Source: an uncultured Aquimarina sp. (GTDB taxonomy: Bacteria; Bacteroidota; Bacteroidia; Flavobacteriales; Flavobacteriaceae). Taken from it: 64,000 bases of DNA. Below, in pieces: positions 44,712 through 55,004 of the stretch. A program made the position numbers and the translations under genes. Position 1 is the stretch's first letter. The number at the start of each line of letters is the position of its first letter. The notes beneath the pieces were generated by a model. It did no database searches and had not been told where the DNA came from. It worked only from the letters and a program-made list of their open reading frames with translations. The stretch spans positions 248,001-312,000 of the forward strand of contig CANLOW010000001.1 in the NCBI GenBank assembly GCA_947493035.1. Reading direction: 5' to 3'.

Positions 44712-44804
44712 GTTTCTTCGTTTTAATTGTTATTTAGTTGCGCGGTTTATAAGTATGAAGAAATCAAACAAACCCTTTGGCTAAACACCAATATGATAAA
44801 TTTA

Positions 44805-45410
44805 TTATTTAGAGTAAAGCTCGACGATTAACTGCTCGTTAATGTTCTCAGGAATCTGGATACGCTGAGGAACAGACACAAAAGTACCTTCTTTTGTCGC
44901 TGTATTAAAAGTGATCCACTCATACACAGCACTATTAGCCGCTAATGAATTTATGATTACCTCTAATGACTTTGACTTCTCACGAACACCAATAACATCT
45001 CCTGCTTTAACTTGGTAAGATGGAATATTTACAATACCTCCATTTACTGTGATATGTCTATGTGAAACTAATTGACGAGCACCACTTCTTGAAGAAGAAA
45101 GCCCCATACGGTAAGCTACATTATCTAGACGAGATTCACACAACTGTAAAAGTACTTGACCAGTAATTCCGTCTGCACGGTTAGCCTTATCAAATAAGTT
45201 ACGGAATTGCTTTTCTAATATACCATAAGTGTACTTAGCTTTTTGCTTTTCCATTAGTTGTACTGCGTACTCACTTTTCTTTCCACGACGACGGTTGTTA
45301 CCGTGTTGCCCTGGAGGGTAATTTCTTTTTTCGAAAGATTTATCATCTCCGAAGATTGATTGACCGAACTTTCGGCTAATCTTAGTTTTTGGACCAGTAT
45401 ATCTTGCCAT
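44805..45410 (-). CDS. rpsD: 30S ribosomal protein S4
   Basis: 16S rRNA-binding assembly protein, 201 residues, zinc-free N-terminus ([21 protein letters not shown]; no CxxC), with the S4 domain ([33 protein letters not shown]). In other bacteria S4 represses its operon; here a 166-bp hairpin-containing spacer precedes it (45411-45576), which might be its target. Confidence 0.97.
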   Translation of the reverse strand: MARYTGPKTKISRKFGQSIFGDDKSFEKRNYPPGQHGNNRRRGKKSEYAVQLMEKQKAKYTYGILEKQFRNLFDKANRADGITGQVLLQLCESRLDNVAYRMGLSSSRSGARQLVSHRHITVNGGIVNIPSYQVKAGDVIGVREKSKSLEVIINSLAANSAVYEWITFNTATKEGTFVSVPQRIQIPENINEQLIVELYSK

Positions 45411-45576
45411 TTCTTTAAAATTGAAAATTAAAATTTCGGGAATCTGAGAATTAAGGTCACTGTCCTTCGCCAGAAAAAACCCCGATGATATAAATACTTA
45501 AAATTAAAACAATTGCTTTGTGTAAAAACACAAAACAATTGAAATATATTATTACGTTAAATTCTATTTATAAGAA
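45411..45576 (-). promoter_or_regulatory. structured spacer upstream of rpsD
   Basis: 166 bp between rpsK and rpsD in an otherwise compact operon. On the plus strand it contains a long imperfect hairpin with arms ACAATTGctTTGTGT and ACACAAaaCAATTG (about 45508-45541). It is a candidate S4 autoregulatory site or internal processing signal. Confidence 0.4.
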
Positions 45577-45966
45577 TTAAACTCTACGTCTTTTTGGTGG
45601 ACGACATCCATTATGAGGAATTGGAGTTACATCGATAATCTCACTAACTTCGATTCCTGAGTTATGTAATGAACGAATTGCAGATTCTCTACCGTTACCA
45701 GGTCCTTTAACGTAAACTTTTACTTTTTTAAGACCTGCCTCACTAGCTACTTTAGCTGCATCTTCTGCTGCCATTTGTGCTGCATAAGGAGTGTTTTTCT
45801 TAGATCCACGGAAACCCATTTTCCCAGCAGATGACCAAGAAATAACGTCTCCCTTTTTATTAGTAAGAGAAATAATGATATTGTTGAATGACGCTGTAAC
45901 GTGAGCTTCACCTACTGCATCAACAATAACCTTACGTTTTTTTGCGGTTGCTTTTGACTTTGCCAT
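45577..45966 (-). CDS. rpsK: 30S ribosomal protein S11
   Basis: Small-subunit platform protein, 129 residues. Conserved blocks [30 protein letters not shown] (with a V for A at the start), [30 protein letters not shown] and [18 protein letters not shown] are intact. Located between rpsM and rpsD. Confidence 0.98.
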   Translation of the reverse strand: MAKSKATAKKRKVIVDAVGEAHVTASFNNIIISLTNKKGDVISWSSAGKMGFRGSKKNTPYAAQMAAEDAAKVASEAGLKKVKVYVKGPGNGRESAIRSLHNSGIEVSEIIDVTPIPHNGCRPPKRRRV

Positions 45967-46047
45967 AATTCTGATTTCTAGATTTTACTATTGAAAATGA
46001 GATAAACATCTCGGCACCAATAGTTACCTCTAATTAGTTTTTAGTTA

Positions 46048-46413
46048 CTACTTTTTCTTGTTAGCAACTGTTTTACGTTTTCCTTTACGTGTTCTAGAGT
46101 TATTCTTAGTACGTTGACCACGTAATGGTAATCCAACACGGTGACGAATTCCTCTGTAACATCCGATATCCATTAAACGCTTAATGTTTAATTGAGTCTC
46201 AGTACGCAATTCACCTTCGATAGTGTATGCACCTGCAGCCTCACGAATTTTACTAATTTGGTCGTCATTCCAGTCAGAAACCTTAATACTTTCATCCACA
46301 CCAGCATTTGCTAAAATTTCTTTAGCTCTACTACTTCCGATTCCGAAAATATAAGTCAACGCTATAACTCCACGCTTTTGTTTTGGGATATCAACCCCTG
46401 CAATTCTAGCCAT
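46048..46413 (-). CDS. rpsM: 30S ribosomal protein S13
   Basis: Head protein of the 30S subunit contacting L5 and tRNA, 121 residues. [26 protein letters not shown] and [25 protein letters not shown] are diagnostic. Begins 2 bp after the rpmJ stop, so translationally linked to it. Confidence 0.98.
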   Translation of the reverse strand: MARIAGVDIPKQKRGVIALTYIFGIGSSRAKEILANAGVDESIKVSDWNDDQISKIREAAGAYTIEGELRTETQLNIKRLMDIGCYRGIRHRVGLPLRGQRTKNNSRTRKGKRKTVANKKK

Positions 46414-46415
46414 AA

Positions 46416-46532
46416 TTACCCTTGTCTTTGTTTAAATCTAGGATTCTTTTTGTTAATTACATAAAGACGTCCCTTTCTGCGTACGATCTTGCAGTCAGCA
46501 CTTCTTTTCTTTAATGATGCACGAACTTTCAT
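46416..46532 (-). CDS. rpmJ: 50S ribosomal protein L36
   Basis: Small 38-residue protein, [20 protein letters not shown] through [10 protein letters not shown]. It is the zinc-free form: of the usual C-C-C-H ligand set only one Cys remains. It lies between infA and rpsM in the normal spc/alpha junction order. Confidence 0.95.
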   Translation of the reverse strand: MKVRASLKKRSADCKIVRRKGRLYVINKKNPRFKQRQG

Positions 46533-46626
46533 CTATTTCTAATTTAGTACATTCTAATATGAATACTTCTACAAGTAGAAGTCATATCTGATAACAGACA
46601 TTACACCTATCATCAAATTATTTATC

Positions 46627-46650
46627 AAGAAAAACACCTCTAGGGTGTTT
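46627..46650 (-). terminator. hairpin between infA and rpmJ
   Basis: Stem AAACACC/GGTGTTT (46632-46650) followed on the minus strand by TTTTTCTTG. It lies right after the infA stop, upstream of rpmJ, so it may be a partial terminator between infA and the alpha operon genes. Confidence 0.6.
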
Positions 46651-46655
46651 CCTTA

Positions 46656-46871
46656 TTAGTATCTATAAGTAATTCTAGCTTTAGTAAGATCATATGGACT
46701 CATTTCCAACTTAACCTTATCTCCAGGTAACAATTTAATGTAGTGCATACGCATTTTACCAGAAATGTGAGCTGTCACAACATGCCCATTTTCTAATTCT
46801 ACACGAAACATTGCATTTGACAATGCCTCTATAATCTTACCATCTTGCTCTATTGCTGCTTGTTTTGCCAT
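46656..46871 (-). CDS. infA: translation initiation factor IF-1
   Basis: 71-residue OB-fold protein that binds the 30S A site during initiation. [41 protein letters not shown] is typical. It follows secY after 108 bp and has its own -7 element, so it can be expressed apart from the spc operon. Confidence 0.97.
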   Translation of the reverse strand: MAKQAAIEQDGKIIEALSNAMFRVELENGHVVTAHISGKMRMHYIKLLPGDKVKLEMSPYDLTKARITYRY

Positions 46872-46926
46872 AAATATTTTTTAGATAAAAAATAATCAAT
46901 TACTTATATATTGATTTTAGCGAGTG

Positions 46927-46934
46927 CAAAAATA
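46927..46934 (-). promoter_or_regulatory. candidate -7 element for infA
   Basis: TATTTTTG on the minus strand, exact TAnnTTTG match, 56 bp before the infA ATG, within the secY-infA spacer. Confidence 0.45.
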
Positions 46935-46979
46935 CACAATTCTACTAACAATCACGAACTGACTATTATTTTCTATGTA

Positions 46980-48320
46980 TTAAGCTACTGCTTTACGTTT
47001 ATTTCCTGTTTTCATTAAACCGTCGTATTGACGATTTAACAAATATGAATTCACCTGCTGAACAGTATCTATAGCAACACCTACCATAATTAACAGAGAT
47101 GTCCCTCCAAAAAACAATGCCCAACCTTGTTGAATACCTAACAATTTAACTGCTATAGCAGGAAATATTGCTATTATAGCCAAAAACACTGATCCTGGTA
47201 ATGTAATCTGAGACATTATTTTGTCCAAATAATCTCCAGTTTCTGTACCCGGCTTATAACCAGCTACAAAACCACCACTACGCTTAAGATCATCAGCCAT
47301 TTTATTTGTAGGTACTGTTATCGCCGTATAGAAATAAGTAAACACGATAATCAGCAATGCAAATACCAAATTATACCAAAAACCAAATATATTAGTAAAC
47401 TCAGCTGTTACACCTTGAGCTGCTTCTGAATTAGATAATCCAGCAACTGCTGCAGGCACAAACATTATAGCTTGAGCAAAAATAATTGGCATAACACCTG
47501 ATGCATTCAGCTTTAAAGGAATATATTGACGAGAACCAAACATGTTCTTTTCATAACCTCCATCAGCAGTACGACGAGCATACTGAACTGGCACTTGACG
47601 CACAGCCATTACTAACAAAATAGATGCTAAAATTACTACAAACCAAATAACGATCTCTAATAAGATCATGATCAATCCTCCCCCTTCTTCACCACTTACA
47701 CGAGAAATAAAGTTTTGGACATAATACTGAGGTAACGTAGCAATAATACCAACCATTATTAATAATGAAATACCATTACCTATACCTTTATCAGTGATAC
47801 GTTCACCTAACCACATTGCGAAAATACACCCTGTAGTAATAATAATTACTGAAGACGCAACAAAAGCAAAAGAGTTACCCATTACAAAAGCAGTCTCAGG
47901 TAATGTATTGAATAAATTATAAATATACCCAGGTCCTTGCACTAATGTTATAGCTATAGTAAGCCAACGTGTTATTTGATTTATTTTTTTCCTACCACTT
48001 TCCCCTTCTTTTTGTAATTTCTGGAGGTAAGGGATAGCTATACCCATTAATTGAACTACAATAGAAGCTGATATGTATGGCATAATACCTAATGCAAAAA
48101 CAGAAGCATTAGAGAAAGCACCACCTGTAAAGGCATTTAGCAGCCCTATCAATCCATCTTTTGCCTGATCATCTAGCTTACCTAATTGCGAGGCATCTAT
48201 ACCAGGTAATACTACTTGAGCACCAAATCGATACACCAATAACAAACCTAAAGTTAAAAGAATACGATTCTTTAACTCTTCGATCTTCCAAATACTTTTT
48301 ATAGTTTCAATTAATTTCAT
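46980..48320 (-). CDS. secY: protein translocase subunit SecY
   Basis: Channel-forming subunit of the Sec translocon, 446 residues, about ten membrane helices. MKLIETIKSIWKIEELKNRI, GIMPYISASIVVQLMGIAIPYLQKLQKEGESGRKKINQITRW (cytosolic C1-C2), QVPVQYARR and the C-terminal TVQQVNSYLLNRQYDGLM are diagnostic. Position after rplO is the normal spc operon order. Confidence 0.98.
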   Translation of the reverse strand: MKLIETIKSIWKIEELKNRILLTLGLLLVYRFGAQVVLPGIDASQLGKLDDQAKDGLIGLLNAFTGGAFSNASVFALGIMPYISASIVVQLMGIAIPYLQKLQKEGESGRKKINQITRWLTIAITLVQGPGYIYNLFNTLPETAFVMGNSFAFVASSVIIITTGCIFAMWLGERITDKGIGNGISLLIMVGIIATLPQYYVQNFISRVSGEEGGGLIMILLEIVIWFVVILASILLVMAVRQVPVQYARRTADGGYEKNMFGSRQYIPLKLNASGVMPIIFAQAIMFVPAAVAGLSNSEAAQGVTAEFTNIFGFWYNLVFALLIIVFTYFYTAITVPTNKMADDLKRSGGFVAGYKPGTETGDYLDKIMSQITLPGSVFLAIIAIFPAIAVKLLGIQQGWALFFGGTSLLIMVGVAIDTVQQVNSYLLNRQYDGLMKTGNKRKAVA

Positions 48321-48404
48321 TTTCCTTTTTAGTTAAAAATGGTTGAGCAACAATTTGCCACGAATATAATGGATTCCCAAAATATTTGTGGCAAATTATA
48401 AAAA

Positions 48405-48863
48405 TTACTTTTCTATTACGATTGCTTCTCCTCCAGCCTTTTCAATAGCAGCTTTTGCAGTAGCAGTAAATTTATGTGCTGAAACTTTAATTTTAGCTTT
48501 TAATTCACCTCGCCCTAAAACCTTAACTAACTCATTTTTACGAACTAATCTAGCACCTACTAACGCATCAAAATCAACAGTATCTGATAATTTTCCGGCA
48601 TCAATAAATTCTTGTAACTTATCTAAGTTTACTCCTTGATATGCTACACGATTAATATTTTTAAATCCGAACTTAGGTACACGACGCTGAAGTGGCATTT
48701 GTCCACCTTCAAATCCTATTTTCCTAGAATATCCAGAACGAGACTTAGCCCCTTTGTGTCCACGTGCAGCAGTTCCACCTTTACCAGAACCCTGTCCACG
48801 ACCTAAACGCTTCCCTTGTGACTTTACAGCACCTTCAGCAGGCTTTAAATTACTTAAATTCAT
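48405..48863 (-). CDS. rplO: 50S ribosomal protein L15
   Basis: 23S rRNA-binding assembly protein, 152 residues. MNLSNLKPAEGAVKSQGKRLGRGQGSGKGGTAARGHKGAKSRSG is the conserved basic N-terminus; the globular C-terminus ends in EKAGGEAIVIEK. Followed by secY after 84 bp. Confidence 0.98.
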   Translation of the reverse strand: MNLSNLKPAEGAVKSQGKRLGRGQGSGKGGTAARGHKGAKSRSGYSRKIGFEGGQMPLQRRVPKFGFKNINRVAYQGVNLDKLQEFIDAGKLSDTVDFDALVGARLVRKNELVKVLGRGELKAKIKVSAHKFTATAKAAIEKAGGEAIVIEK

Positions 48864-48876
48864 TTCCTTTTGCGTT

Positions 48877-49056
48877 TTATTCAGTTTCCACAGAAACTAA
48901 GTGTTGAACTTTACTGATCATACCTTTTATACTTGAAGTATCTTCATGTACTTTAGTTTGACCAATCTTTTTTAATCCTAATGCTTCAAGGATTCTTTTT
49001 TGGTTAGCAGTACGGTTGATAGCACTTTTTACCTTAGTAACTTTAATCTTTGCCAT
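48877..49056 (-). CDS. rpmD: 50S ribosomal protein L30
   Basis: 59-residue protein, [20 protein letters not shown] through [14 protein letters not shown]. An in-frame TTG gives three extra residues; the ATG at 49056 fits the family. It sits between rpsE and rplO. Confidence 0.96.
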   Translation of the reverse strand: MAKIKVTKVKSAINRTANQKRILEALGLKKIGQTKVHEDTSSIKGMISKVQHLVSVETE

Positions 49057-49067
49057 AATACCCAATA

Positions 49068-49592
49068 TTAACCGTTAAACACTTTAGATAAAGAAACACC
49101 ACGTTGTGAAGCAACTTGTTCAGGAGAACGCAATTGCAACAAAGCATCAAAAGTTGCTTTTACAACATTATGAGGGTTACTCGATCCTTGATTCTTAGAA
49201 AGTACATCATGTACACCAACTGATTCTAATACGGCACGGATTGCACCACCAGCGATTACCCCGGTACCCTTTGCAGCAGGTATCACTAACACTCTAGCTC
49301 CACCAAATTTTCCTTTTTGCTCATGAGGAATAGTTCCATCAGTTAAAGGAATACGTACTAAATTTTTCTTAGCATCTTCTACCGCCTTAGCAATAGCTTC
49401 AGAAACTTCCTTAGATTTTCCTAAACCATGACCAACAACACCATTTTCATCTCCTACAACAACAATTGCAGAGAAACCAAATGCACGACCACCTTTAGTT
49501 ACTTTCGTTACACGTTGAACTCCAACTAAACGATCTTTCAACTCTAAACCACTTGGTTTAACAAGTTCTGCGTTTTTATATTTTTGATACAT
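49068..49592 (-). CDS. rpsE: 30S ribosomal protein S5
   Basis: Small-subunit fidelity protein, 174 residues, with the dsRNA-binding-like N-domain ([44 protein letters not shown]) and the ribosomal S5 C-domain ([43 protein letters not shown]). Confidence 0.98.
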   Translation of the reverse strand: MYQKYKNAELVKPSGLELKDRLVGVQRVTKVTKGGRAFGFSAIVVVGDENGVVGHGLGKSKEVSEAIAKAVEDAKKNLVRIPLTDGTIPHEQKGKFGGARVLVIPAAKGTGVIAGGAIRAVLESVGVHDVLSKNQGSSNPHNVVKATFDALLQLRSPEQVASQRGVSLSKVFNG

Positions 49593-49598
49593 AGTTTC

Positions 49599-49955
49599 TT
49601 AAAATTTAAGTCCACCTTCTCTAGCTCCGTCAGCTAATGATTTAATTCTTCCGTGGTATAAATAACCTCCCCTATCGAAAGCTACTGTTTCAATATTAGC
49701 AGCAAGTGCTTTTTCAGCGATCGATTTACCAACTAAAGCTGCGATTTCTGATTTAGTACCTGTTGCATCAACAATCGCTTTATCACGAGAAGAAGCTGAA
49801 ACTAAAGTCGTTCCTTCTACATCATTTACGATTTGAGCATAGATCTCTTTATTACTTCTAAAAATAGAAAGTCTTGGACGATCCGAAGTTCCGTTTACAG
49901 AAGCACGAATACGTTTTCTAATTTTTAATCTTCTTGATTCTTTTGAGAATGCCAT
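49599..49955 (-). CDS. rplR: 50S ribosomal protein L18
   Basis: 5S rRNA-binding protein, 118 residues, [20 protein letters not shown] and [26 protein letters not shown] conserved. 6 bp from rpsE. Confidence 0.98.
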   Translation of the reverse strand: MAFSKESRRLKIRKRIRASVNGTSDRPRLSIFRSNKEIYAQIVNDVEGTTLVSASSRDKAIVDATGTKSEIAALVGKSIAEKALAANIETVAFDRGGYLYHGRIKSLADGAREGGLKF

Positions 49956-49966
49956 AACTTTAGCTA

Positions 49967-50509
49967 TTATGCAGATTTACCTGCTTTTCTTCTTAATACC
50001 TCACCTACAAACTTGATTCCTTTTCCTTTGTAAGGCTCTGGCTTACGGAATGAACGAATCTTAGCTGCTACTTGCCCCACTAATTGCTTATCGTGAGAAG
50101 TTAACTTAACAATAGGGTTCTTACCTTTTTCTGAAATCGTTTCAACTTTAACTTCAGAAGCTAAGTTTAATACAATATTATGAGAAAAACCTAATGCTAA
50201 TTCAAGCTTTTGACCTTGGTTAGAAGCACGGTATCCAACCCCTACTAATTCTAATTCTTTAGTGAATCCATTAGAAACACCTTCGATCATATTAGCAATT
50301 AATGCACGATACAAACCGTGTTTTGCTTTATGATCTTTAGCCTCAGTTGGTCTTTCTAAAGTGATGGTCCCATCTTCAATCTTTACATCAATTGCATCAA
50401 TTACTTGAGTCAATTCACCTAACTTTCCTTTAACGGTTACAACGCTATCTTTTACGTCTACTGTAACACCAGCAGGAATTGTAATTGGATTTTTTCCTAT
50501 TCTTGACAT
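49967..50509 (-). CDS. rplF: 50S ribosomal protein L6
   Basis: 180-residue two-domain protein near the factor-binding site. [17 protein letters not shown] and [23 protein letters not shown] are diagnostic. Confidence 0.98.
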   Translation of the reverse strand: MSRIGKNPITIPAGVTVDVKDSVVTVKGKLGELTQVIDAIDVKIEDGTITLERPTEAKDHKAKHGLYRALIANMIEGVSNGFTKELELVGVGYRASNQGQKLELALGFSHNIVLNLASEVKVETISEKGKNPIVKLTSHDKQLVGQVAAKIRSFRKPEPYKGKGIKFVGEVLRRKAGKSA

Positions 50510-50527
50510 TTCTTACGGTGTTTTATA

Positions 50528-50926
50528 TTAATAAACGTAACACAATACCTCTCCACCAACATTTTCACGACGAGCTTGTTTACCTGTCATTACTCCTTTT
50601 GATGTAGAAACAATTGCTATACCTAAACCATTTAAAATACGAGGCAATTCACCAGAACCAGCATACTTACGTAAACCTGGCTTACTAATCCTTTGAATTT
50701 CTTTAATCACAGGATCTTTTGTAAACTTGTCATACTTCAAAGCTATCTTGATGCTACCTTGAACAGTAGTATCTTCAAACTTATAACTTAAAATATATCC
50801 TTGATCGAATAGTATCTTAGTTATCTCTTTTTTTACCTTAGATGCAGGAATCTCTACAACTCTGTGCTGTGCAGCACTTGCGTTACGGATTCTTGTTAAG
50901 TAATCTGCAATAGGATCTGTATTCAT
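50528..50926 (-). CDS. rpsH: 30S ribosomal protein S8
   Basis: 16S rRNA central-domain protein, 132 residues ([49 protein letters not shown]). In E. coli S8 represses the spc operon. Here a 189-bp structured spacer precedes the gene. Confidence 0.98.
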   Translation of the reverse strand: MNTDPIADYLTRIRNASAAQHRVVEIPASKVKKEITKILFDQGYILSYKFEDTTVQGSIKIALKYDKFTKDPVIKEIQRISKPGLRKYAGSGELPRILNGLGIAIVSTSKGVMTGKQARRENVGGEVLCYVY

Positions 50927-51115
50927 TATAAATGCATTTAGTACCGGTTTTCGGGCATCTACCCCGACTAAAAATAGACGAGGTAGCCGAACCTAATACT
51001 GTTAATATGTACTCACTAAGTGAGTCAAAATATCGAGACTTTCTCGATTACTTTTAAATTTCCAGGACTAAGTATTAAGAGAAAAATTCTTAACATAAAG
51101 TCTTAGCGGTTGGTC
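50927..51115 (-). promoter_or_regulatory. structured spacer between rpsN and rpsH
   Basis: 189 bp inside the spc operon, where the other gaps are mostly 1-20 bp. It can fold into several hairpins: ACTCACT/AGTGAGT (51011-51025), ATCGAG/CTCGAT (51032-51048), TTAAGA/TCTTAA (51075-51093) and a bulged CTACC/GGTAG stem (50959-50993). No ORF or exact TAnnTTTG element is evident. Possible ribosomal-protein autoregulatory or processing region. Confidence 0.45.
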
Positions 51116-51385
51116 TTACCAACTTGCTTTTCTAACTCCAGGGATTAGCCCTTTGTTAGCCATCTCACGGAACATCACACGTGATAAACCGAATTGACGC
51201 ATATATCCCTTAGGACGACCTGTAAGCTTACAACGATTATGCTTTCTTATAGGAGAAGCGTTTTTAGGCAACTTTTGTAATGCTTCATAATCTCCAGCTT
51301 CTTTTAAAGCCTTACGTTTCTCAGCGTATTTAGCTACCGTATTAGCTCTTTTAACCTCACGGGCTTTCATTGATTCTTTAGCCAT
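51116..51385 (-). CDS. rpsN: 30S ribosomal protein S14 (zinc-free, long form)
   Basis: 89-residue C-minus type S14 ([20 protein letters not shown] ... [33 protein letters not shown]). The paired CxxC ligands of the short zinc form are absent. 2 bp from rplE. Confidence 0.97.
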   Translation of the reverse strand: MAKESMKAREVKRANTVAKYAEKRKALKEAGDYEALQKLPKNASPIRKHNRCKLTGRPKGYMRQFGLSRVMFREMANKGLIPGVRKASW

Positions 51386-51387
51386 AA

Positions 51388-51939
51388 CTAGTTCTTTTTA
51401 AATGGTAAACCTAAATGAGTTAATAAAGATTTTGCTTCACTATCCGTTTTTGCTGAAGTAGCAAAAGTGATATTTAATCCAGAAATCTTATTTACCTTAT
51501 CAATATCGATCTCAGGAAAAATAATTTGTTCTGTAACACCCATTGAATAGTTCCCACGACCATCAAAACCAGTAGCTTTGATTCCTTGAAAATCACGTAC
51601 ACGTGGTAAAGCAATAGTAACCAAACGGTCTAAAAATTCGTACATACGTTCACCACGAAGAGTAACTTTTGCACCAATTGGCATCCCTTTACGCAATTTA
51701 AATGTCGCAACATCTTTCTTAGAGATTGTAGAAACTGCCTTTTGACCAGCAATTGTTGTAAACTCATCTACAGCGTAGTCAATTAACTTCTTATCCGCAA
51801 CAGCTCCACCGATACCTCTACTTAAAACTATTTTTTTAAGTTTAGGTATCTCCATAATGTTACCGTAGCTAAATTCTTCTTTAAGAGCAGGAATAACTTT
51901 TTCCTTATACTCTTCTTTTAATCTAACTGTATACGACAT
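51388..51939 (-). CDS. rplE: 50S ribosomal protein L5
   Basis: 5S rRNA-binding protein, 183 residues. [24 protein letters not shown] and [23 protein letters not shown] are conserved. 2 bp from rplX. Confidence 0.98.
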   Translation of the reverse strand: MSYTVRLKEEYKEKVIPALKEEFSYGNIMEIPKLKKIVLSRGIGGAVADKKLIDYAVDEFTTIAGQKAVSTISKKDVATFKLRKGMPIGAKVTLRGERMYEFLDRLVTIALPRVRDFQGIKATGFDGRGNYSMGVTEQIIFPEIDIDKVNKISGLNITFATSAKTDSEAKSLLTHLGLPFKKN

Positions 51940-51941
51940 AA

Positions 51942-52256
51942 CTAAATTACTTCATTTGATTTTTTAGAAAAACGCACTTTAGATCCTTTTTCAATTCTAT
52001 ATCCTACACGTGTTGTTTCACCTGATTTAGGATCTACTAACATTAGGTTAGAAACATGGATAGGTGCCTCTTTCTTTATAATTCCTCCTTGAGGGCTAGC
52101 TGCACTAGGCTTTTGGTGTTTTGAAATCATATTAACACCTTCAACGATAACTTTATTCTTATCGATGAATACCTTTTGCACTTTTCCTTCTTGTCCTTTA
52201 CTGTTTCCAGCTATAACTTTTACTAAGTCTCCTGTTTTGATCTTTAATTTTGCCAT
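51942..52256 (-). CDS. rplX: 50S ribosomal protein L24
   Basis: Assembly initiator with a KOW motif, 104 residues: [22 protein letters not shown] and [14 protein letters not shown]. 12 bp after rplN. Confidence 0.98.
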   Translation of the reverse strand: MAKLKIKTGDLVKVIAGNSKGQEGKVQKVFIDKNKVIVEGVNMISKHQKPSAASPQGGIIKKEAPIHVSNLMLVDPKSGETTRVGYRIEKGSKVRFSKKSNEVI

Positions 52257-52268
52257 TTTATATATGAA

Positions 52269-52637
52269 TTAAAGCACTTCAGGTGCTAGTGAAACAATTT
52301 TCATGAAAGACTTGTCACGAAGTTCTCTTGCTACTGGTCCAAAAACACGAGTTCCTCTCATTTCACCTGTTGCATTTAACAATACACAAGCGTTATCATC
52401 GAAACGAATGTATGACCCATCGGCTCTACGAACTTCTTTTTTAGTACGAACAACTACTGCTGTTGAAACAATCCCCTTCTTCACTTGTCCGTTAGGTGCT
52501 GCATCTTTTACAGAAACAACAATCTTGTCTCCAACAGAAGCATATCTTTTCTTCGTACCACCTAATACTCTAATAGTAAGCACTTCCTTACCACCAGTAT
52601 TATCCGCTACTCTTAATCTAGATTCTTGTTGTACCAT
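52269..52637 (-). CDS. rplN: 50S ribosomal protein L14
   Basis: 122-residue protein at the subunit interface: [73 protein letters not shown]. 1 bp after rpsQ. Confidence 0.98.
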   Translation of the reverse strand: MVQQESRLRVADNTGGKEVLTIRVLGGTKKRYASVGDKIVVSVKDAAPNGQVKKGIVSTAVVVRTKKEVRRADGSYIRFDDNACVLLNATGEMRGTRVFGPVARELRDKSFMKIVSLAPEVL

Positions 52638-52638
52638 G

Positions 52639-52899
52639 TTACTTAGCTCTTTCTATTACTTCTACTAATCTCCAACACTTCGACTTACTTAACGGACGAG
52701 TCTCCATAATCTTTACGGTATCTCCGATATTACAGTCGTTATTTTCATCGTGTGCAACGTACTTCTTCGTTTTCAAAACGAACTTTCCATACATTGGGTG
52801 CTTTACTTTTTTCACTTCAGAAACTACGATTGATTTCTGCATTTTGTTACTTGTAACAACACCGATACGTTCTTTTCTTAAATTTCTTTTTTGTTCCAT
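52639..52899 (-). CDS. rpsQ: 30S ribosomal protein S17
   Basis: 86-residue OB-fold 16S rRNA-binding protein: [19 protein letters not shown] and [25 protein letters not shown]. Confidence 0.98.
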   Translation of the reverse strand: MEQKRNLRKERIGVVTSNKMQKSIVVSEVKKVKHPMYGKFVLKTKKYVAHDENNDCNIGDTVKIMETRPLSKSKCWRLVEVIERAK

Positions 52900-52912
52900 C
52901 TTTGGCGCAGAA

Positions 52913-53107
52913 TTAAGCGTTCACTTCTCTTTTAGTTAACTCAGTAGCGATTCGAGCAATAGATCTCCTCAAATTGCGTAACAATAATGGGTTTTCTAGC
53001 GGAGAAAGCGCGTGAGCCATTTTCAACTCTGAATATTCTTGCTTTGACTTACCAAGTTTTTCTTGTAACTCAGCTATAGAAAGTCCTATGATTTCTGATT
53101 GTTTCAT
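52913..53107 (-). CDS. rpmC: 50S ribosomal protein L29
   Basis: 64-residue helical protein at the tunnel exit: [20 protein letters not shown] and a C-terminal [19 protein letters not shown] longer in-frame start at 53134 would add nine unrelated residues, so ATG 53107 is used. Confidence 0.96.
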   Translation of the reverse strand: MKQSEIIGLSIAELQEKLGKSKQEYSELKMAHALSPLENPLLLRNLRRSIARIATELTKREVNA

Positions 53108-53138
53108 GTGTCTTTTCTTAAAATTGGTTATCAAAAAA

Positions 53139-53558
53139 CTAAGCTTGGTAGTCTCTAGCTACAATAAACTTTGTTTTTACAGGTAGCTTTTGTGCAGCTA
53201 ATCTCAATGCTTCTTTTGCAACATCGAATGGCACTCCAGCTATCTCAAACATTATACGTCCTGGCTTTACAACAGCAGCCCAGTATTCAACAGCACCTTT
53301 ACCCTTACCCATACGCACCTCTAAAGGCTTCTTGGTAATAGGCTTATCTGGAAAGATCATGATCCATAAAGAACCTTCTCTTTTCATATAACGTGTTGCC
53401 GCAATACGAGCAGCTTCTATTTGACGAGCCGTAATAAAATTCGCATCTAATGATTTGATTCCGAAAGTTCCATTTGACAAAGTAGTACCTCTTTGGGCAA
53501 TACCTTTCATACGTCCTTTCTGTTGCTTACGGAATTTCGTTCTTTTAGGCTGTAACAT
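53139..53558 (-). CDS. rplP: 50S ribosomal protein L16
   Basis: 139-residue protein near the A site, with [24 protein letters not shown] and [24 protein letters not shown]. Confidence 0.98.
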   Translation of the reverse strand: MLQPKRTKFRKQQKGRMKGIAQRGTTLSNGTFGIKSLDANFITARQIEAARIAATRYMKREGSLWIMIFPDKPITKKPLEVRMGKGKGAVEYWAAVVKPGRIMFEIAGVPFDVAKEALRLAAQKLPVKTKFIVARDYQA

Positions 53559-53575
53559 TGTCTAAAATCTTTTAA

Positions 53576-54298
53576 TTATTTTCTGCGACGAGATCTATTA
53601 TTACCGCGTCCGCCTCTATCATTTTTACCACCTTGCTTCTTAGAAAGACCTACTAAAGGAGATAATTCTCTTTTACCATAAACCTCACCTTTCATAATCC
53701 ACACTTTGATACCCATTCTTCCATAAGTAGTATGTGCTTCTACTAAAGCGTAGTCGATGTCTGCTCTAAATGTAGACAAAGGAATACGTCCTTCTTTATA
53801 AGCCTCTGAACGAGCCATTTCAGCTCCATTCAAACGACCAGAGATTAAGACCTTAATACCTTCAGCATTCATTCGAATTGCCGCAGCAATAGCCATCTTA
53901 ATTGCACGACGATAAGAAATACGATTTTCAATTTGACGAGCAATACTAGAACCAACTAAAAAGGCATCTAATTCTGGACGTTTAATTTCAAAAATATTTA
54001 ACTGTACTTCTTTCCCTGTAATCTTCTTAAGCTCTTCTTTCAACTTATCAACCTCTTGACCTCCTTTACCAATGATAATACCTGGCCTAGCTGTTGTTAT
54101 TGTAATAGTAACTAACTTAAGCGTTCTTTCAATAATTACTCTAGATACACTAGCTTTTGACAAACGAGCATGGATATACTTTCTGATTTTGTCATCTTCT
54201 GCAAGCTTATCTCCGTAATCGTTTCCTCCGTACCAGTTAGACTCCCATCCTCTGATGATACCTAATCTGTTTCCTATTGGATTTGTCTTTTGTCCCAT
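53576..54298 (-). CDS. rpsC: 30S ribosomal protein S3
   Basis: 240-residue protein with an N-terminal KH domain ([17 protein letters not shown]) and the S3 C-domain ([26 protein letters not shown]). Basic Gly/Arg-rich tail ([17 protein letters not shown]). Confidence 0.98.
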   Translation of the reverse strand: MGQKTNPIGNRLGIIRGWESNWYGGNDYGDKLAEDDKIRKYIHARLSKASVSRVIIERTLKLVTITITTARPGIIIGKGGQEVDKLKEELKKITGKEVQLNIFEIKRPELDAFLVGSSIARQIENRISYRRAIKMAIAAAIRMNAEGIKVLISGRLNGAEMARSEAYKEGRIPLSTFRADIDYALVEAHTTYGRMGIKVWIMKGEVYGKRELSPLVGLSKKQGGKNDRGGRGNNRSRRRK

Positions 54299-54303
54299 AC
54301 TAT

Positions 54304-54714
54304 TTACGAATTGCTTTGTGTATTTTTAGATCCAACTACTAAAGTCACGTGATTTGAACGTTTTCTGATACGATGCGCTCTACCTTGTGGAGCTGGACGT
54401 AATCTTTTCAACATTGTCCCACCGTCAACTCGGATTTCAGAAACAATTAAATCTGCCTCTTCGATATCCGCATCTTCGTTCTTCGCTTGCCAATTAGCTA
54501 AAGCTGATAATAACAACTTCTCTAAACGACGTGAAGCTTCTTTAGGACTAAACCTTAAAATCTGAAGCGCTTTTTCAACTTTCTCTCCACGAACTAAATC
54601 CGCTACTAAACGCATTTTACGTGGCGATGTAGGGCAATTATTAAGCTTCGCGATAGCGATTTGCTTTTTCTCGGCCTTTAACCTTTCGGCCATTTGCTTT
54701 TTACGAACTCCCAT
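54304..54714 (-). CDS. rplV: 50S ribosomal protein L22
   Basis: 136-residue exit-tunnel protein with [27 protein letters not shown] and [27 protein letters not shown]-terminal extension ([17 protein letters not shown]) common in Flavobacteriia. Confidence 0.97.
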   Translation of the reverse strand: MGVRKKQMAERLKAEKKQIAIAKLNNCPTSPRKMRLVADLVRGEKVEKALQILRFSPKEASRRLEKLLLSALANWQAKNEDADIEEADLIVSEIRVDGGTMLKRLRPAPQGRAHRIRKRSNHVTLVVGSKNTQSNS

Positions 54715-54720
54715 TGCCTA

Positions 54721-55002
54721 TTATTTTTTTCCTTTACCTTTTTTGTCTGTACCATGCCCTCTGTAAGAACGTGTTGGCGAAAACTCTCCTAATTTATGAC
54801 CTACCATGTTCTCAGTAACATAAACTGGAACAAACTGACGCCCGTTATGAACAGCAATTGTCTGCCCTACGAAATCAGGACTAATCATCGAAGCACGTGA
54901 CCAAGTTTTAATCACTGTTTTTTTATTAGCTTCTACATTAGCTAACACCTTCTTCTCTAATTTATAATGGATATAAGGTCCTTTTTTTAATGAACGTGCC
55001 AT
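54721..55002 (-). CDS. rpsS: 30S ribosomal protein S19
   Basis: 93-residue head protein: [19 protein letters not shown] and [25 protein letters not shown]. 2 bp after rplB. Confidence 0.98.
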   Translation of the reverse strand: MARSLKKGPYIHYKLEKKVLANVEANKKTVIKTWSRASMISPDFVGQTIAVHNGRQFVPVYVTENMVGHKLGEFSPTRSYRGHGTDKKGKGKK

Positions 55003-55004
55003 AA

